From NCBI GenBank assembly GCA_050485685.1, contig JBJHBW010000001.1, positions 248,001 to 312,000 of the forward strand: a stretch of 64,000 nt of DNA, given 5' to 3'. The notes beneath the pieces were generated by a model that was not told the DNA's origin, made no database searches, and saw only the letters and a program-made list of their open reading frames with translations. Numbering within the stretch: the stretch's first letter is position 1; each line of letters opens with the position of its first letter. The translations under genes and the position numbers were made by a program. The stretch is from JBJHBP01 sp050485685. GTDB taxonomy: Bacteria > Pseudomonadota > Gammaproteobacteria > Steroidobacterales > Rariloculaceae. Shown one piece after another: positions 16,898 through 24,909 of this stretch.

Positions 16898-17836
16898 TCA
16901 GAACAGCGCCAGATCGCGGTTGGCGTCCACGTAGTCGCGTACGAACTGGCGATAATACTGCCCCGCCCGCCTCGTTATTTCACCGCCGCCAGCCGCGAAG
17001 TCGATCAGGCGGCCGTCCGCAAGACGCAGACTGGACACCGGCATGACTTCGCGGGTCGCGCTGGTGATGAAACACTCCGTGGCCTTGTGCAGCTCATCGA
17101 CATGAATGTCCCGTTCGGCGCTGGCCAGGCCATTCGCCGCGCATGCGCCATGCAGCGCCGTCTTTGTCAGTCCACGCAGGTTGCCGGCCTCATCGCCGGG
17201 CGTGACCAGTTCACCGTCAATCACGAAAAACACGTTGCTGTTCGATGCTTCGGTGACCATCCCGGCAGCGTTCAGCATGACGCAGTCGTCCGCGCCGAGT
17301 TCGCGTGCCTCCATGACGCCGAGGACGTTGTTCATGTAATTGCCGCCCTTGATGTTCGGATCCAGGGCTTTGCGCGGATTGCGGCGTGTTCCCACGACGG
17401 CGAGTCTGACTCCGCCCGTGTAAAACGACTCGTTCCAGCGCGGCACCTCGCGCACGATGATGACCAGCCGCGGCTTGAGATCCACCGATGGATACAGATC
17501 CACCGGTCCCTCGCCGCGTGTCAGCGCATAGCGCACGTAGACATCGACTCCGGCGTCGGCGGCACCGGTGGCCGCGACAGTCGCGCGTACATGCCGCGTC
17601 AGTTCATCCACAGACAGCGTGCTGACCATGCGAATCAGCGCAGCAGAATTGCCGAAGCGTGCCCAGTGCTCGTGATACAGCAGCGGCACGCCCTCATAGG
17701 TGCGAAATACTTCATAGATGGAATCGCCATACAGGAAGCCGCGGTCCAGCACCGGTATCCTGGCATCCGCAGTGGGCGTGATCACGCCATCCACGCTGGT
17801 CATGCTGCGAAAACGAAAACCGGTCTCAGTCGCCAT
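16898..17836 (-). CDS. Class IV aminotransferase, probable D-amino-acid aminotransferase
   Basis: This is a PLP-dependent fold-type IV aminotransferase of 312 residues. The catalytic Lys is K163 in DPNIKGGNYMNN, and E196 in VTEASNSNVF is the usual partner of the PLP nitrogen. An RGFLYGDSIYEVFRTYEG segment lies near the N-terminus. Sequence alone does not separate D-alanine aminotransferase from branched-chain aminotransferase or aminodeoxychorismate lyase. The start overlaps the alanine racemase gene by 11 bases, and this pairing favours a D-amino-acid role (D-Ala/D-Glu for cell wall). The specificity is inference. Confidence 0.85.
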   Translation of the reverse strand: MATETGFRFRSMTSVDGVITPTADARIPVLDRGFLYGDSIYEVFRTYEGVPLLYHEHWARFGNSAALIRMVSTLSVDELTRHVRATVAATGAADAGVDVYVRYALTRGEGPVDLYPSVDLKPRLVIIVREVPRWNESFYTGGVRLAVVGTRRNPRKALDPNIKGGNYMNNVLGVMEARELGADDCVMLNAAGMVTEASNSNVFFVIDGELVTPGDEAGNLRGLTKTALHGACAANGLASAERDIHVDELHKATECFITSATREVMPVSSLRLADGRLIDFAAGGGEITRRAGQYYRQFVRDYVDANRDLALF

Positions 17837-18923
17837 GGTGCACTTCGCCCTCGTAAACCCGCTGCAGCCTGTTGCCCAGGCCAGTCAGGATTTCATAACT
17901 GATGGTCCCTGCGGCCGCCGCGATCTCATCCAGCGGCACCGTCCTGCCGATCAGTTCCACGCGGTCGCCGCAACGTACTGAGCCGGGCGGTAACGCGCTG
18001 ATATCCACGCACAGATAATCCATGGATACCCGACCGACCACCGGCACACGCGCGCCGCGTACGGCCGCGAATGTGCGGTTGCCAAGACAACGCCTGTAGC
18101 CATCCGCATAACCGACACCGACTACGGCCAGCGTCGCCGGCGGTGCGATGCTGCGTGTCGCGCCATATCCCACCGTGACGATATCGCACACTTCGCGCAG
18201 CTGCAGAATACGGCCGCTGAGTTCCGCGACCGGCGCCAGCTCAAGATCACGATCGATGAACGGATTGCCGCCATATAGCGCAATGCCGGAGCGAATCAGG
18301 TCGCCCCGATGTTCGGGACCCAGAAAAGCGCCGGCCGAGTTACCTATGGATACCGGCACATCCGGCAGCACTGTACGGAACCGTGCAAAACGCTGCAGCT
18401 GCTCACGATTCAGGGCATGCTCGGGCTCGTCGGCACACGCAAGATGCGTCATCAGGTATTCAATATGCAGATCCGCAAGACGGTGCGGCTCTGCCAGCAG
18501 CAACTCGGCCTGTTCGGCATCCATACCCAGCCGCGACATGCCGGTATCGAAATGCAGCAGCGCCGGCCGACCGGTGGGTCGCCAGCATTCGATCTGCTGC
18601 AGCGAATTCAGCACCGGTGTGAGCTTGAATCGCAGCAGACTGTCGAGGCTATCGGCGAAGACACCGTCCAGCACATGGATGATGGCGTCGCTGACAATGC
18701 CGCGCAATTCCACGCCTTCATCGGCAGTCGCGACAAAGAACCGGCGACAGCCTTCCGCTCGCAGGCGACGTGCAACTGCGGCCACACCCAGGCCATAGGC
18801 GTTCGCCTTCACCACGGCGGCGCACTCGGCAGGACTTGCGATGTCCCGCACTCGCCGGTAGTTGCGCGCGAGCGCATCCAGGTCAACGACGAGCACGCCG
18901 GATGACGTCAGATCGCTGTGCAT
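17826..18923 (-). CDS. alr: Alanine racemase
   Basis: Alr converts L-alanine to D-alanine for peptidoglycan. The 365-residue product has the PLP lysine K39 in VVKANAYGLG, the GNSAGAF and RSGIALYGG barrel motifs, and the C-terminal domain with the second catalytic Tyr in VGYGATRS and RVSMDYLCVDIS. Length and order match biosynthetic Alr. The 3' end overlaps the class IV aminotransferase gene, which implies co-translation. It is preceded by the ManA-like gene with an 86-base gap. Confidence 0.96.
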   Translation of the reverse strand: MHSDLTSSGVLVVDLDALARNYRRVRDIASPAECAAVVKANAYGLGVAAVARRLRAEGCRRFFVATADEGVELRGIVSDAIIHVLDGVFADSLDSLLRFKLTPVLNSLQQIECWRPTGRPALLHFDTGMSRLGMDAEQAELLLAEPHRLADLHIEYLMTHLACADEPEHALNREQLQRFARFRTVLPDVPVSIGNSAGAFLGPEHRGDLIRSGIALYGGNPFIDRDLELAPVAELSGRILQLREVCDIVTVGYGATRSIAPPATLAVVGVGYADGYRRCLGNRTFAAVRGARVPVVGRVSMDYLCVDISALPPGSVRCGDRVELIGRTVPLDEIAAAAGTISYEILTGLGNRLQRVYEGEVHHGD

Positions 18924-19009
18924 GGGCGTTGCAGAATGAAAGAAACCTGCCGGGCGGGATTGCTGCGGACTATACCAGAGTCAGCGGCTGCAACCGTGAA
19001 CGACAGCAG

Positions 19010-20368
19010 TCAAACGGGCAGCACCACCCTGAGGACTTCAACACCGTCATCGCTCGCTCGCGACGGGTTGTCACCGCCTGTCCTGCCAGCGGCCGACAGT
19101 TGTGGCCCGGTCGCTGTCCTGCCGACGCTGTAACTGCGAATGGCCACCGGCACGATCGCCGACTCACCGCGGCGCAGCACGCCCAGTGATCGACCGTTCG
19201 CATCATGCACGGCAACGTCGCCGGCGAGAACATGCAGGCTGTGCGCACCATCTGAATTCACATGGACCGGACGGCCCGGCACCGGACGCAGGTGCTCGAT
19301 GCGAAAGTATTCGGAATCCACGGACACCAGCACGCCTTCCCGGCCAGGTGCCGGTTGCGGCTTCGTGACAAAATCCGCCGCCGAAGTCGCCCGCAGGTTC
19401 AGTGCCTGCACCGCGGCACGCACGTCCACCGCTCGCAGTGGAAAGCGTACGTTGTCCCAGGCCCTGAACGTGGGACCGGGCCTGCGAACCTCCAGCGCCA
19501 GCAACTCGCGCTGCTGAGGATTGCCCAGCGCATGCACCTCGGCCGACGGCAGTGAGCCAGGCTGCCGGTAACGCGCCGGAGTCGCATTGACGATCACATC
19601 TCCTGGCGTCACCGGAATGTCGTTGAGGGCATCGAGCACTGACCAGTACACCTGTTTCAGCGCCGCAAGGCACTCATGCAGCTGCGCCCTTGGCACTGCC
19701 GGCGCGAACAGGTCATGCAGACTTTGTGCGGCCAGATCTCCGGTACCGGCATTGCGGTCGGCGAACCACGGCGCCAGCAATGGCTGCAGCTCGGCTGAAT
19801 CGTGGTGAGGTGCAAGGTTTTCTGCCAGCCACTGCTGGCGAAGCCTGCCCTGCTCCAGGTCATCGATCAGCTGGCGCGGATTCATGTCACGCGCAAAGCC
19901 AAGACGCAGACTCGCACCCGGTTCCGCATCGATAATCACATAGACTTCCGTGTGCCCCGGCGGATGGCCCTGGACCGACAACAGCTCCTTCACATCCAGA
20001 ATCTTCGGCAGCAGCGGATACTGCGCGCCGAAGTGGCTGACAAAGTCAGATCCCAGAAGCCGCGATCCATGACGCTGCAGCAGTCGCGGCAGGGAGATTC
20101 GTGACCCATCGTCGAAGCGCAGCATGCTTGGATGAAGGCGGGCTTCGTCGTCACCATCAAAAGCGGCAATCTCGAAGGACTCGCCCAGACCCTGCCCGGC
20201 AATGGAATACTGTTCAGGCAGTGGGCACAATCCCTTGAACTCACGCAGTTTCATGCCGCCCCACGGGCGTTCGACCAGGTTTTGTGTTTCCGGCTTCAGC
20301 AGGCCCGCAGCGACGGGGTCGACCGCGGCTGCGTCACCGGCCAGCAACCGGTCCGCAATGTTCGTCAT
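19010..20368 (-). CDS. Class I mannose-6-phosphate-isomerase-like protein with one metal ligand missing
   Basis: The 452-residue cupin protein is related to ManA. It has KPWGG-like ERPWGGMKL near the N-terminus, then LSVQGHPPGHTEVYVI giving metal ligands Q133, H135 and E141. Later LLALEVRRPGPTFRAWD matches the strand that carries the substrate Arg. The fourth ManA ligand (His in E. coli ETPHAYLQG) aligns with A265 in ATPARYRQPG. The C-terminal 90 residues form another cupin-like half (HSLHVLAGDVAVHDANG). It may be an altered isomerase or a sugar-binding protein. It lies upstream of alr on the same strand and is divergent from the coiled-coil gene. Confidence 0.75.
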   Translation of the reverse strand: MTNIADRLLAGDAAAVDPVAAGLLKPETQNLVERPWGGMKLREFKGLCPLPEQYSIAGQGLGESFEIAAFDGDDEARLHPSMLRFDDGSRISLPRLLQRHGSRLLGSDFVSHFGAQYPLLPKILDVKELLSVQGHPPGHTEVYVIIDAEPGASLRLGFARDMNPRQLIDDLEQGRLRQQWLAENLAPHHDSAELQPLLAPWFADRNAGTGDLAAQSLHDLFAPAVPRAQLHECLAALKQVYWSVLDALNDIPVTPGDVIVNATPARYRQPGSLPSAEVHALGNPQQRELLALEVRRPGPTFRAWDNVRFPLRAVDVRAAVQALNLRATSAADFVTKPQPAPGREGVLVSVDSEYFRIEHLRPVPGRPVHVNSDGAHSLHVLAGDVAVHDANGRSLGVLRRGESAIVPVAIRSYSVGRTATGPQLSAAGRTGGDNPSRASDDGVEVLRVVLPV

Positions 20369-20509
20369 GAAAGAACTGGCAGGTCAGAAAAATTCGGTGG
20401 CACAGTATGCCACGCGCGTTTATGTCAAAACGTGACTGAGTACCGGATTGCCGGCCTGCAGAGCCGGTACCCTTCTCGTCGGGTGCACCGAAAAGTAACG
20501 TTTGCCACG

Positions 20510-21862
20510 ATGACCGGCTCCAGAGACCTCGCCGAAAAAGCATTCGAGCTGATGCAGGAAGCGCTGCGCGAATCCGAATCGCGCCTCAGCATGCTGGAGG
20601 CCGAGCTGAAGCGCCGTGACACACCCCTGTCAGAACAGGAAGGGCAGATCGAGTCACTGACGGCGCGCCTTGAGTCTGCCGAGGCCGAGGCCGAACGCTG
20701 GCGTCTGCAGGCCAGTCAACTCGAGGAAGTCGTGGAGGCGGAGCAGGCCAAGGCGCGGCAGCTGAAAAAGCGACTTGAGTTGGCCGAGTCCGGGCCCGAC
20801 GCGGCCGCCCGCAAGGAAGTGAACTACTGGCGTGGACGCATAGAGGCGACCGGCACTGAGCTCGTCGAAAGCCGGGATACGATCGCGCGCCTGCGCGACG
20901 AAGCCACCCGCCGCGAGAACGAACTGACATTGGCGGTGGCCCGCGCCGAAGCCGCCGACAACGAACGCCGAACGCAGGCGGACAGAGCGGAAACCGCACT
21001 GGCAGCAAAAGAAACGCTGGAGCACGAGCTTGCCGAAGCCCGTGCGCGCGTCGCGCAGCTGGAAGCCGACCTGGTGGAAGAGCGCGAACACGTCGCCAAC
21101 GTGACCGAGCTGTCCAACGATCGCAAGGACCGCCTTACCAAGCTTGAAGAACGTGTAGAGGAAGCCGAAGAGCGTTACGAAGAGGCGCGCTGGAAACTGA
21201 CCCAGGCCGAACACTTCGAGCGACTGGTCAGGCGCCGCAAGAAGCTTGTGCGCTCTCTGCTTGCTGCGCTGAGGGCAAAATACAAGGCGAATACCGCGCT
21301 GAAGGCCGGCGTGGACAGCCTGCGTACGTACAAGGCCACGGCCGAGCAGAATCAGCACAAGCTGCTCGCGCGCATCGATCATCTGATGGCCAGACTCAGC
21401 GAAGCGGACACGGAGCTTGCCGAGCTGCGGGCAAAAGTCGAACAGCACGAGGCAGACGCCCTGGCACGCAGCACGCAGCCGGAGCCGACGTCTGAGGCGA
21501 TCAGCGAACGTGATCTGGCGGGCATGGAACTGCGCCTGGACACCCAGGCCGAACTGATCCAGACGCTGGAACAGGATCTGCGCACTGCACGCCATTCGCT
21601 GCGCGATCGCAACACCGCGGCCGAGGAGCTGGAAAAGCTGCGTAACGAGCTTGAGATGAAGAACCAGGTCATAGCCCGCCTGCAGGCTGACGCGGACGAG
21701 CGCGAGCGCAAACTGGCGCGACTGCGCGGTTCGGATTCGGAGACCACGCGACTGAGGTCGGAGATTGCGAAACTGGAAGAGGCGCTGAACGCCGGGCAGC
21801 AGCCCCCCGGCTTCGCCGTCACGGATGGAACCGGCAGCTATCGCACCGCCGCCGAGAAATAA
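20510..21862 (+). CDS. Long coiled-coil protein of unknown function
   Basis: From the ATG at 20510 the product is 450 residues, almost entirely Ala-, Glu-, Arg- and Leu-rich heptad sequence (about residues 8-300 and 330-430) with no membrane segment or signal peptide. A basic patch LVRRRKKLVRSLLAALRAKYKANTA, interrupted only by alanines, lies near residues 235-265. The open frame continues upstream to 20132, but that part lies over the opposite-strand ManA-like gene, so the later ATG is preferred. It resembles cytoplasmic filament or division-associated coiled-coil proteins only in composition; I do not recognise the family. Its end overlaps the lipB 3' end by 25 bases on opposite strands. 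Confidence 0.72.
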   Translation: MTGSRDLAEKAFELMQEALRESESRLSMLEAELKRRDTPLSEQEGQIESLTARLESAEAEAERWRLQASQLEEVVEAEQAKARQLKKRLELAESGPDAAARKEVNYWRGRIEATGTELVESRDTIARLRDEATRRENELTLAVARAEAADNERRTQADRAETALAAKETLEHELAEARARVAQLEADLVEEREHVANVTELSNDRKDRLTKLEERVEEAEERYEEARWKLTQAEHFERLVRRRKKLVRSLLAALRAKYKANTALKAGVDSLRTYKATAEQNQHKLLARIDHLMARLSEADTELAELRAKVEQHEADALARSTQPEPTSEAISERDLAGMELRLDTQAELIQTLEQDLRTARHSLRDRNTAAEELEKLRNELEMKNQVIARLQADADERERKLARLRGSDSETTRLRSEIAKLEEALNAGQQPPGFAVTDGTGSYRTAAEK

Positions 21863-22485
21863 CGCTCCGGGGCCGGCAATCCAAGCTCCTGCAGCAACAC
21901 CGGCAGGAAGTCGGAGGCGAACGTCGCCAGATCGTCAACGTCGCAAAGCTCGCTGAGCTGAGTCACCTGCAAGCCTTCGAATCCGCAGGGATTGATACGC
22001 GTGAACGGCGAAAGATCCATGTTCACGTTCACTGCAATTCCGTGATACGAGCGCTGGCGACGCACCCGCAGACCCAGCGCGGCCAGCTTCTTCCCTGTCA
22101 CATAGACACCCGGCGCATCGCGCCGTGATTCCGCTGTCACGCCATACCGGGCCACCGTCGCGATCACCGCATTCTCCAGTCGGCGGACCAGGTCCCTGAC
22201 ACCAAGACCCAGCCGCTGCAGATCCAGCAGGGGATAGACCACCAGCTGTCCCGGTCCGTGATAGGTCACCTGGCCACCGCGATCGATGGGCAACACAGGG
22301 ATGTCACCGGGATCAAGCACATGCGAGCGATCACCGCGCACGCCCAGCGTGAACACCGGAGGATGCTGAACGATCCAGATCTCATCGGCAGTGCTTTCGT
22401 CACGCAGGTCGGTAAATCGCTGCATGTCCCGCCAGACCGCTTCCATGGGCTTCACGCCCAGTTCACGAATAACCGGCACGTTCAC
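21838..22485 (-). CDS. lipB: Lipoyl(octanoyl) transferase
   Basis: LipB transfers octanoate from acyl carrier protein to lipoate-dependent enzymes. The 215-residue product has RGGQVTYHGPGQLV, the lysine motif GVYVTGKKLAALGLR (K132) and the acyl-accepting Cys167 in RINPCGFEGLQVTQL. All catalytic positions are intact. The start overlaps the ybeD stop by 4 bases. The usual following gene lipA is not present; a coiled-coil gene converges instead. Confidence 0.97.
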   Translation of the reverse strand: MNVPVIRELGVKPMEAVWRDMQRFTDLRDESTADEIWIVQHPPVFTLGVRGDRSHVLDPGDIPVLPIDRGGQVTYHGPGQLVVYPLLDLQRLGLGVRDLVRRLENAVIATVARYGVTAESRRDAPGVYVTGKKLAALGLRVRRQRSYHGIAVNVNMDLSPFTRINPCGFEGLQVTQLSELCDVDDLATFASDFLPVLLQELGLPAPERYFSAAVR

Positions 22486-22751
22486 AGCACCATCATCACC
22501 GCATCACTGGCCGTGAGGTCACGATACACATCATCGATCTGCTCGCGACTCACGGCAGAGACCGTGACCGTAATACTCAGATAATTACCGCGCCGACTCG
22601 GCTGTTCGCTGATCTGCTCCGGCGCAATATCCTGATAATGTTCACGCAGAATGGCGAACACGGACTCGCGAAAACCAGCGCTGTTGCGACCGAAGATCTT
22701 CACGGGAATCTCACAGGGAAATTCCATCAGGCTGTCGTTACTGTGGCTCAT
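22482..22751 (-). CDS. ybeD: YbeD-family (DUF493) small protein
   Basis: This 89-residue ferredoxin-fold protein of the YbeD/DUF493 family is found between dacA and lipB in many gammaproteobacteria, as here. Conserved features are the FPCEIPVKIFG start, FRESVFAILREH and the GNYLSITVTVSA strand. Its molecular role is not established; a link to lipoate metabolism has been suggested from its position. It overlaps lipB by 4 bases. Confidence 0.93.
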   Translation of the reverse strand: MSHSNDSLMEFPCEIPVKIFGRNSAGFRESVFAILREHYQDIAPEQISEQPSRRGNYLSITVTVSAVSREQIDDVYRDLTASDAVMMVL

Positions 22752-22834
22752 CGGAACGACTCGTTCATCCGTGGAGTGGCATAGTGATGGTGCTGCTCAT
22801 CCGTGACCGGCTCCGACCGACCGGAGGGCGCAGC

Positions 22835-24001
22835 TTACTGGAACAACAGCGTGATCCGGTCAGAAAATCGCCGCCAGAAGCCACCTGAATCCACCGCCTC
22901 CAGCGTCACCACCGGCACGGCGACCAGCACTTCATCGTCGAGAAGCGCCTGTGCTTCACCGACGACTGTGCCTGCCGGCAGCGGCGCTCGCAAGGGCGTC
23001 TGCAGCTGCAGCTGTGCGGAAAGGTCTCCATAACGCCCGCGCGGTATGGTGACGTGGAAGTCATTGACCACACCCAGAGGCACTTCAGCATCGGCGCCCA
23101 TCCAGATGCGCGCGTGGTTCAGCACGTCACCTGCACGGTAGAGCAGGTGCGTCTCGAAGTGACTGAATCCATGATCTATCAGAGCCTGGCCGCCTGCACT
23201 GCGCGACTCCGCATCAGGCGAACCCATCACGACCGCGATCAGCCTGGCCCCTCCCCTGTCGGCGGCACTGACCAACGCATACCCGCCGTCGCCGGGCTGA
23301 CGGGTTGCGGCGAGGCCATCCACACTGGTGTCGCGCCACAGCAGCGGATTGCTGTTGTGGCGCGTCACGTCGTTGTAGGTGAACTCGCGTTCCCGGTACC
23401 AGCGATATGCATCCGGAAATCGGCCGATCAGGGCCCGTACCAGCAGCGCTGTGTCACGGGCGCTGATGCTCTGCCCTTCGGTGATCCCCGTCGCGTCGAG
23501 AAAGCGGCTGCGTCGCATGCCCAGCTGCGCAGCGAGTTCGTTCATGCGCTCGACGAATATCTGTTCCGTGCCGGACACATGTTCGGCCAGCGCCACTGCC
23601 GCGTCGTTACCGGACTGTATGATCACACCCTGCAGCAGATCGCCAAGCCTGACGGCGGAATCCGGCTCCAGAAACATTCTCGGACCATCCACCCTGACCG
23701 CGGTTGCGCTGACAGCGACGGGCTGATTTTCATCGAGCCCGTTACTATCCGCACCCAGCTCATATAGGGCGGTATAGACGGTCATGATCTTGACCAGATC
23801 GGCCGGTTCGTGCGCTACGTCGGCACGTGATTCGGCCAGCGCATTTCCGCTTGCGTAATCCACCAGCAGCCAGCTGTCGGCCGTCACAGCCGGCGCGTCT
23901 GCTGCGGGCGGCTGGCCCCGGATCCCGGCTGCAGCCAGCGCGCAGGCCATAAGCAGCACGGCGCCTGGCCAGCGCCGCGCTTTATCGCGTGGTGGCATCA
24001 A
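22835..24001 (-). CDS. dacA: PBP5-type D,D-carboxypeptidase homolog, catalytically impaired
   Basis: The protein is a full-length PBP5/DacA homolog (388 residues) with a signal peptide, penicillin-binding domain, C-terminal beta domain (VTIPRGRYGDLSAQLQLQ) and a C-terminal amphipathic tail (FWRRFSDRITLLFQ) for membrane attachment. The nucleophile motif SxxK (PASLTK in E. coli) is D68-L-V-K71 (PADLVK). The KTG box (VDGIKTGHT) is replaced by A231-A-T (VDGLAATRQ). Only S130-G-N of the three active-site motifs remains. The flanking sequence aligns well, so this is not a frameshift. D,D-carboxypeptidase activity is not expected; a structural or regulatory role is inferred. It is coupled to rlpA by a 4-base overlap. 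Confidence 0.93.
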   Translation of the reverse strand: MMPPRDKARRWPGAVLLMACALAAAGIRGQPPAADAPAVTADSWLLVDYASGNALAESRADVAHEPADLVKIMTVYTALYELGADSNGLDENQPVAVSATAVRVDGPRMFLEPDSAVRLGDLLQGVIIQSGNDAAVALAEHVSGTEQIFVERMNELAAQLGMRRSRFLDATGITEGQSISARDTALLVRALIGRFPDAYRWYREREFTYNDVTRHNSNPLLWRDTSVDGLAATRQPGDGGYALVSAADRGGARLIAVVMGSPDAESRSAGGQALIDHGFSHFETHLLYRAGDVLNHARIWMGADAEVPLGVVNDFHVTIPRGRYGDLSAQLQLQTPLRAPLPAGTVVGEAQALLDDEVLVAVPVVTLEAVDSGGFWRRFSDRITLLFQ

Positions 24002-24909
24002 TGGTCGACGACAGGGTGAGCGTCATTGATCCCCAGCGACTGCAGCCTCGCGGCCACGCGGTCGTATTCGTCCGATCCAGCCACCGGACCCACCCGGACC
24101 CTGTGCATGGTCGTGCCGCGTTCGCTGTTGGACACGATGAACGAATTCTGGAACCCGCTGGCGTGCAGACGATCGACGAAACGCTGTGCGTTGCCGCGCT
24201 CACTGAACGCGCCCACCTGCAGGAACAACTGTCGGGGCTGATGCTCATTGGCAGGTACGGCGGCCTGGGCCTCACTGATCACCGAGATGCCGCGGCGATT
24301 GGCCTGCACCGGCTGCGGGGGTTCCGGCGTTGACGCCGGCGCACCCAGCGCCCTCACCTCGACTCTGGCCGTACCTTCGTTGACCATGTCCAGCGCCTGG
24401 GCTGCGCGATAGGAGAGATCGATGATGCGATCGCCGACGAACGGTCCACGATCGTTGATGCGCACGATGACCCGCTTGCCATTGCCCAGATGCGTGACTT
24501 CCACCCAGGTGGGAATCGGCAGATTCGGACTCGCCGCAGTGTAGGCATACATGTCGTAGATCTCGCCGTTCGACGTCTGCAGTCCGTGGAAATCGGATCC
24601 GTACCACGAAGCAATGCCGCTTTCCCGGTAGCCATCACTGGTGTCCAGCACGTAATAGCGGCGCCCGAACACTTCGTAGAAAGGCGGATTGCCACGCTGG
24701 CTGCGCGGCTCCTGGATGGCCACATTCGGCCCCGGCGCACCGGGCACACCGGCTGTTTCGGGCAACGCCACCCGCTGTGGCGCGCTGCTGCAACCCCATG
24801 CCAGCAGCGCCGAGAACAGAACGACAGCCACTGCACTGCCGCGCCTCAGCCTGGTCCCCTGTACCGACCGCGGTACAGACCCTGCCCCGGACAAATGCGC
24901 CTGGCTCAT
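23998..24909 (-). CDS. rlpA: RlpA-family lipoprotein with SPOR domain
   Basis: RlpA is a septal-ring lytic transglycosylase acting on denuded glycan in Pseudomonas. The 303-residue product has lipobox LAWGC (Cys40), the double-psi beta-barrel (GIASWYGSDFHGLQTSNGE, IYDMYAYTAAS, VIVRINDRGPF) and a C-terminal SPOR domain (LFLQVGAFSERGNAQRF). E116 and D153 correspond to conserved E120 and D157 of P. aeruginosa RlpA. The conserved His131 of TAAHKTLP is Ser127 here, with the same offset of 4 on either side. Both ends overlap neighbours by 4 bases (mltB and dacA). Confidence 0.94.
   Translation of the reverse strand: MSQAHLSGAGSVPRSVQGTRLRRGSAVAVVLFSALLAWGCSSAPQRVALPETAGVPGAPGPNVAIQEPRSQRGNPPFYEVFGRRYYVLDTSDGYRESGIASWYGSDFHGLQTSNGEIYDMYAYTAASPNLPIPTWVEVTHLGNGKRVIVRINDRGPFVGDRIIDLSYRAAQALDMVNEGTARVEVRALGAPASTPEPPQPVQANRRGISVISEAQAAVPANEHQPRQLFLQVGAFSERGNAQRFVDRLHASGFQNSFIVSNSERGTTMHRVRVGPVAGSDEYDRVAARLQSLGINDAHPVVDH

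Noticed and set aside
16682..17902. 406-codon plus-strand frame over tRNA-Arg and the aminotransferase
   Set aside because: It covers a tRNA and a firmly identified minus-strand gene.
22835..24001. dacA as a pseudogene
   Set aside because: There is no stop or frameshift; signal peptide, SGN motif, C-terminal domain and coupling are intact, so a maintained inactive homolog is more likely.
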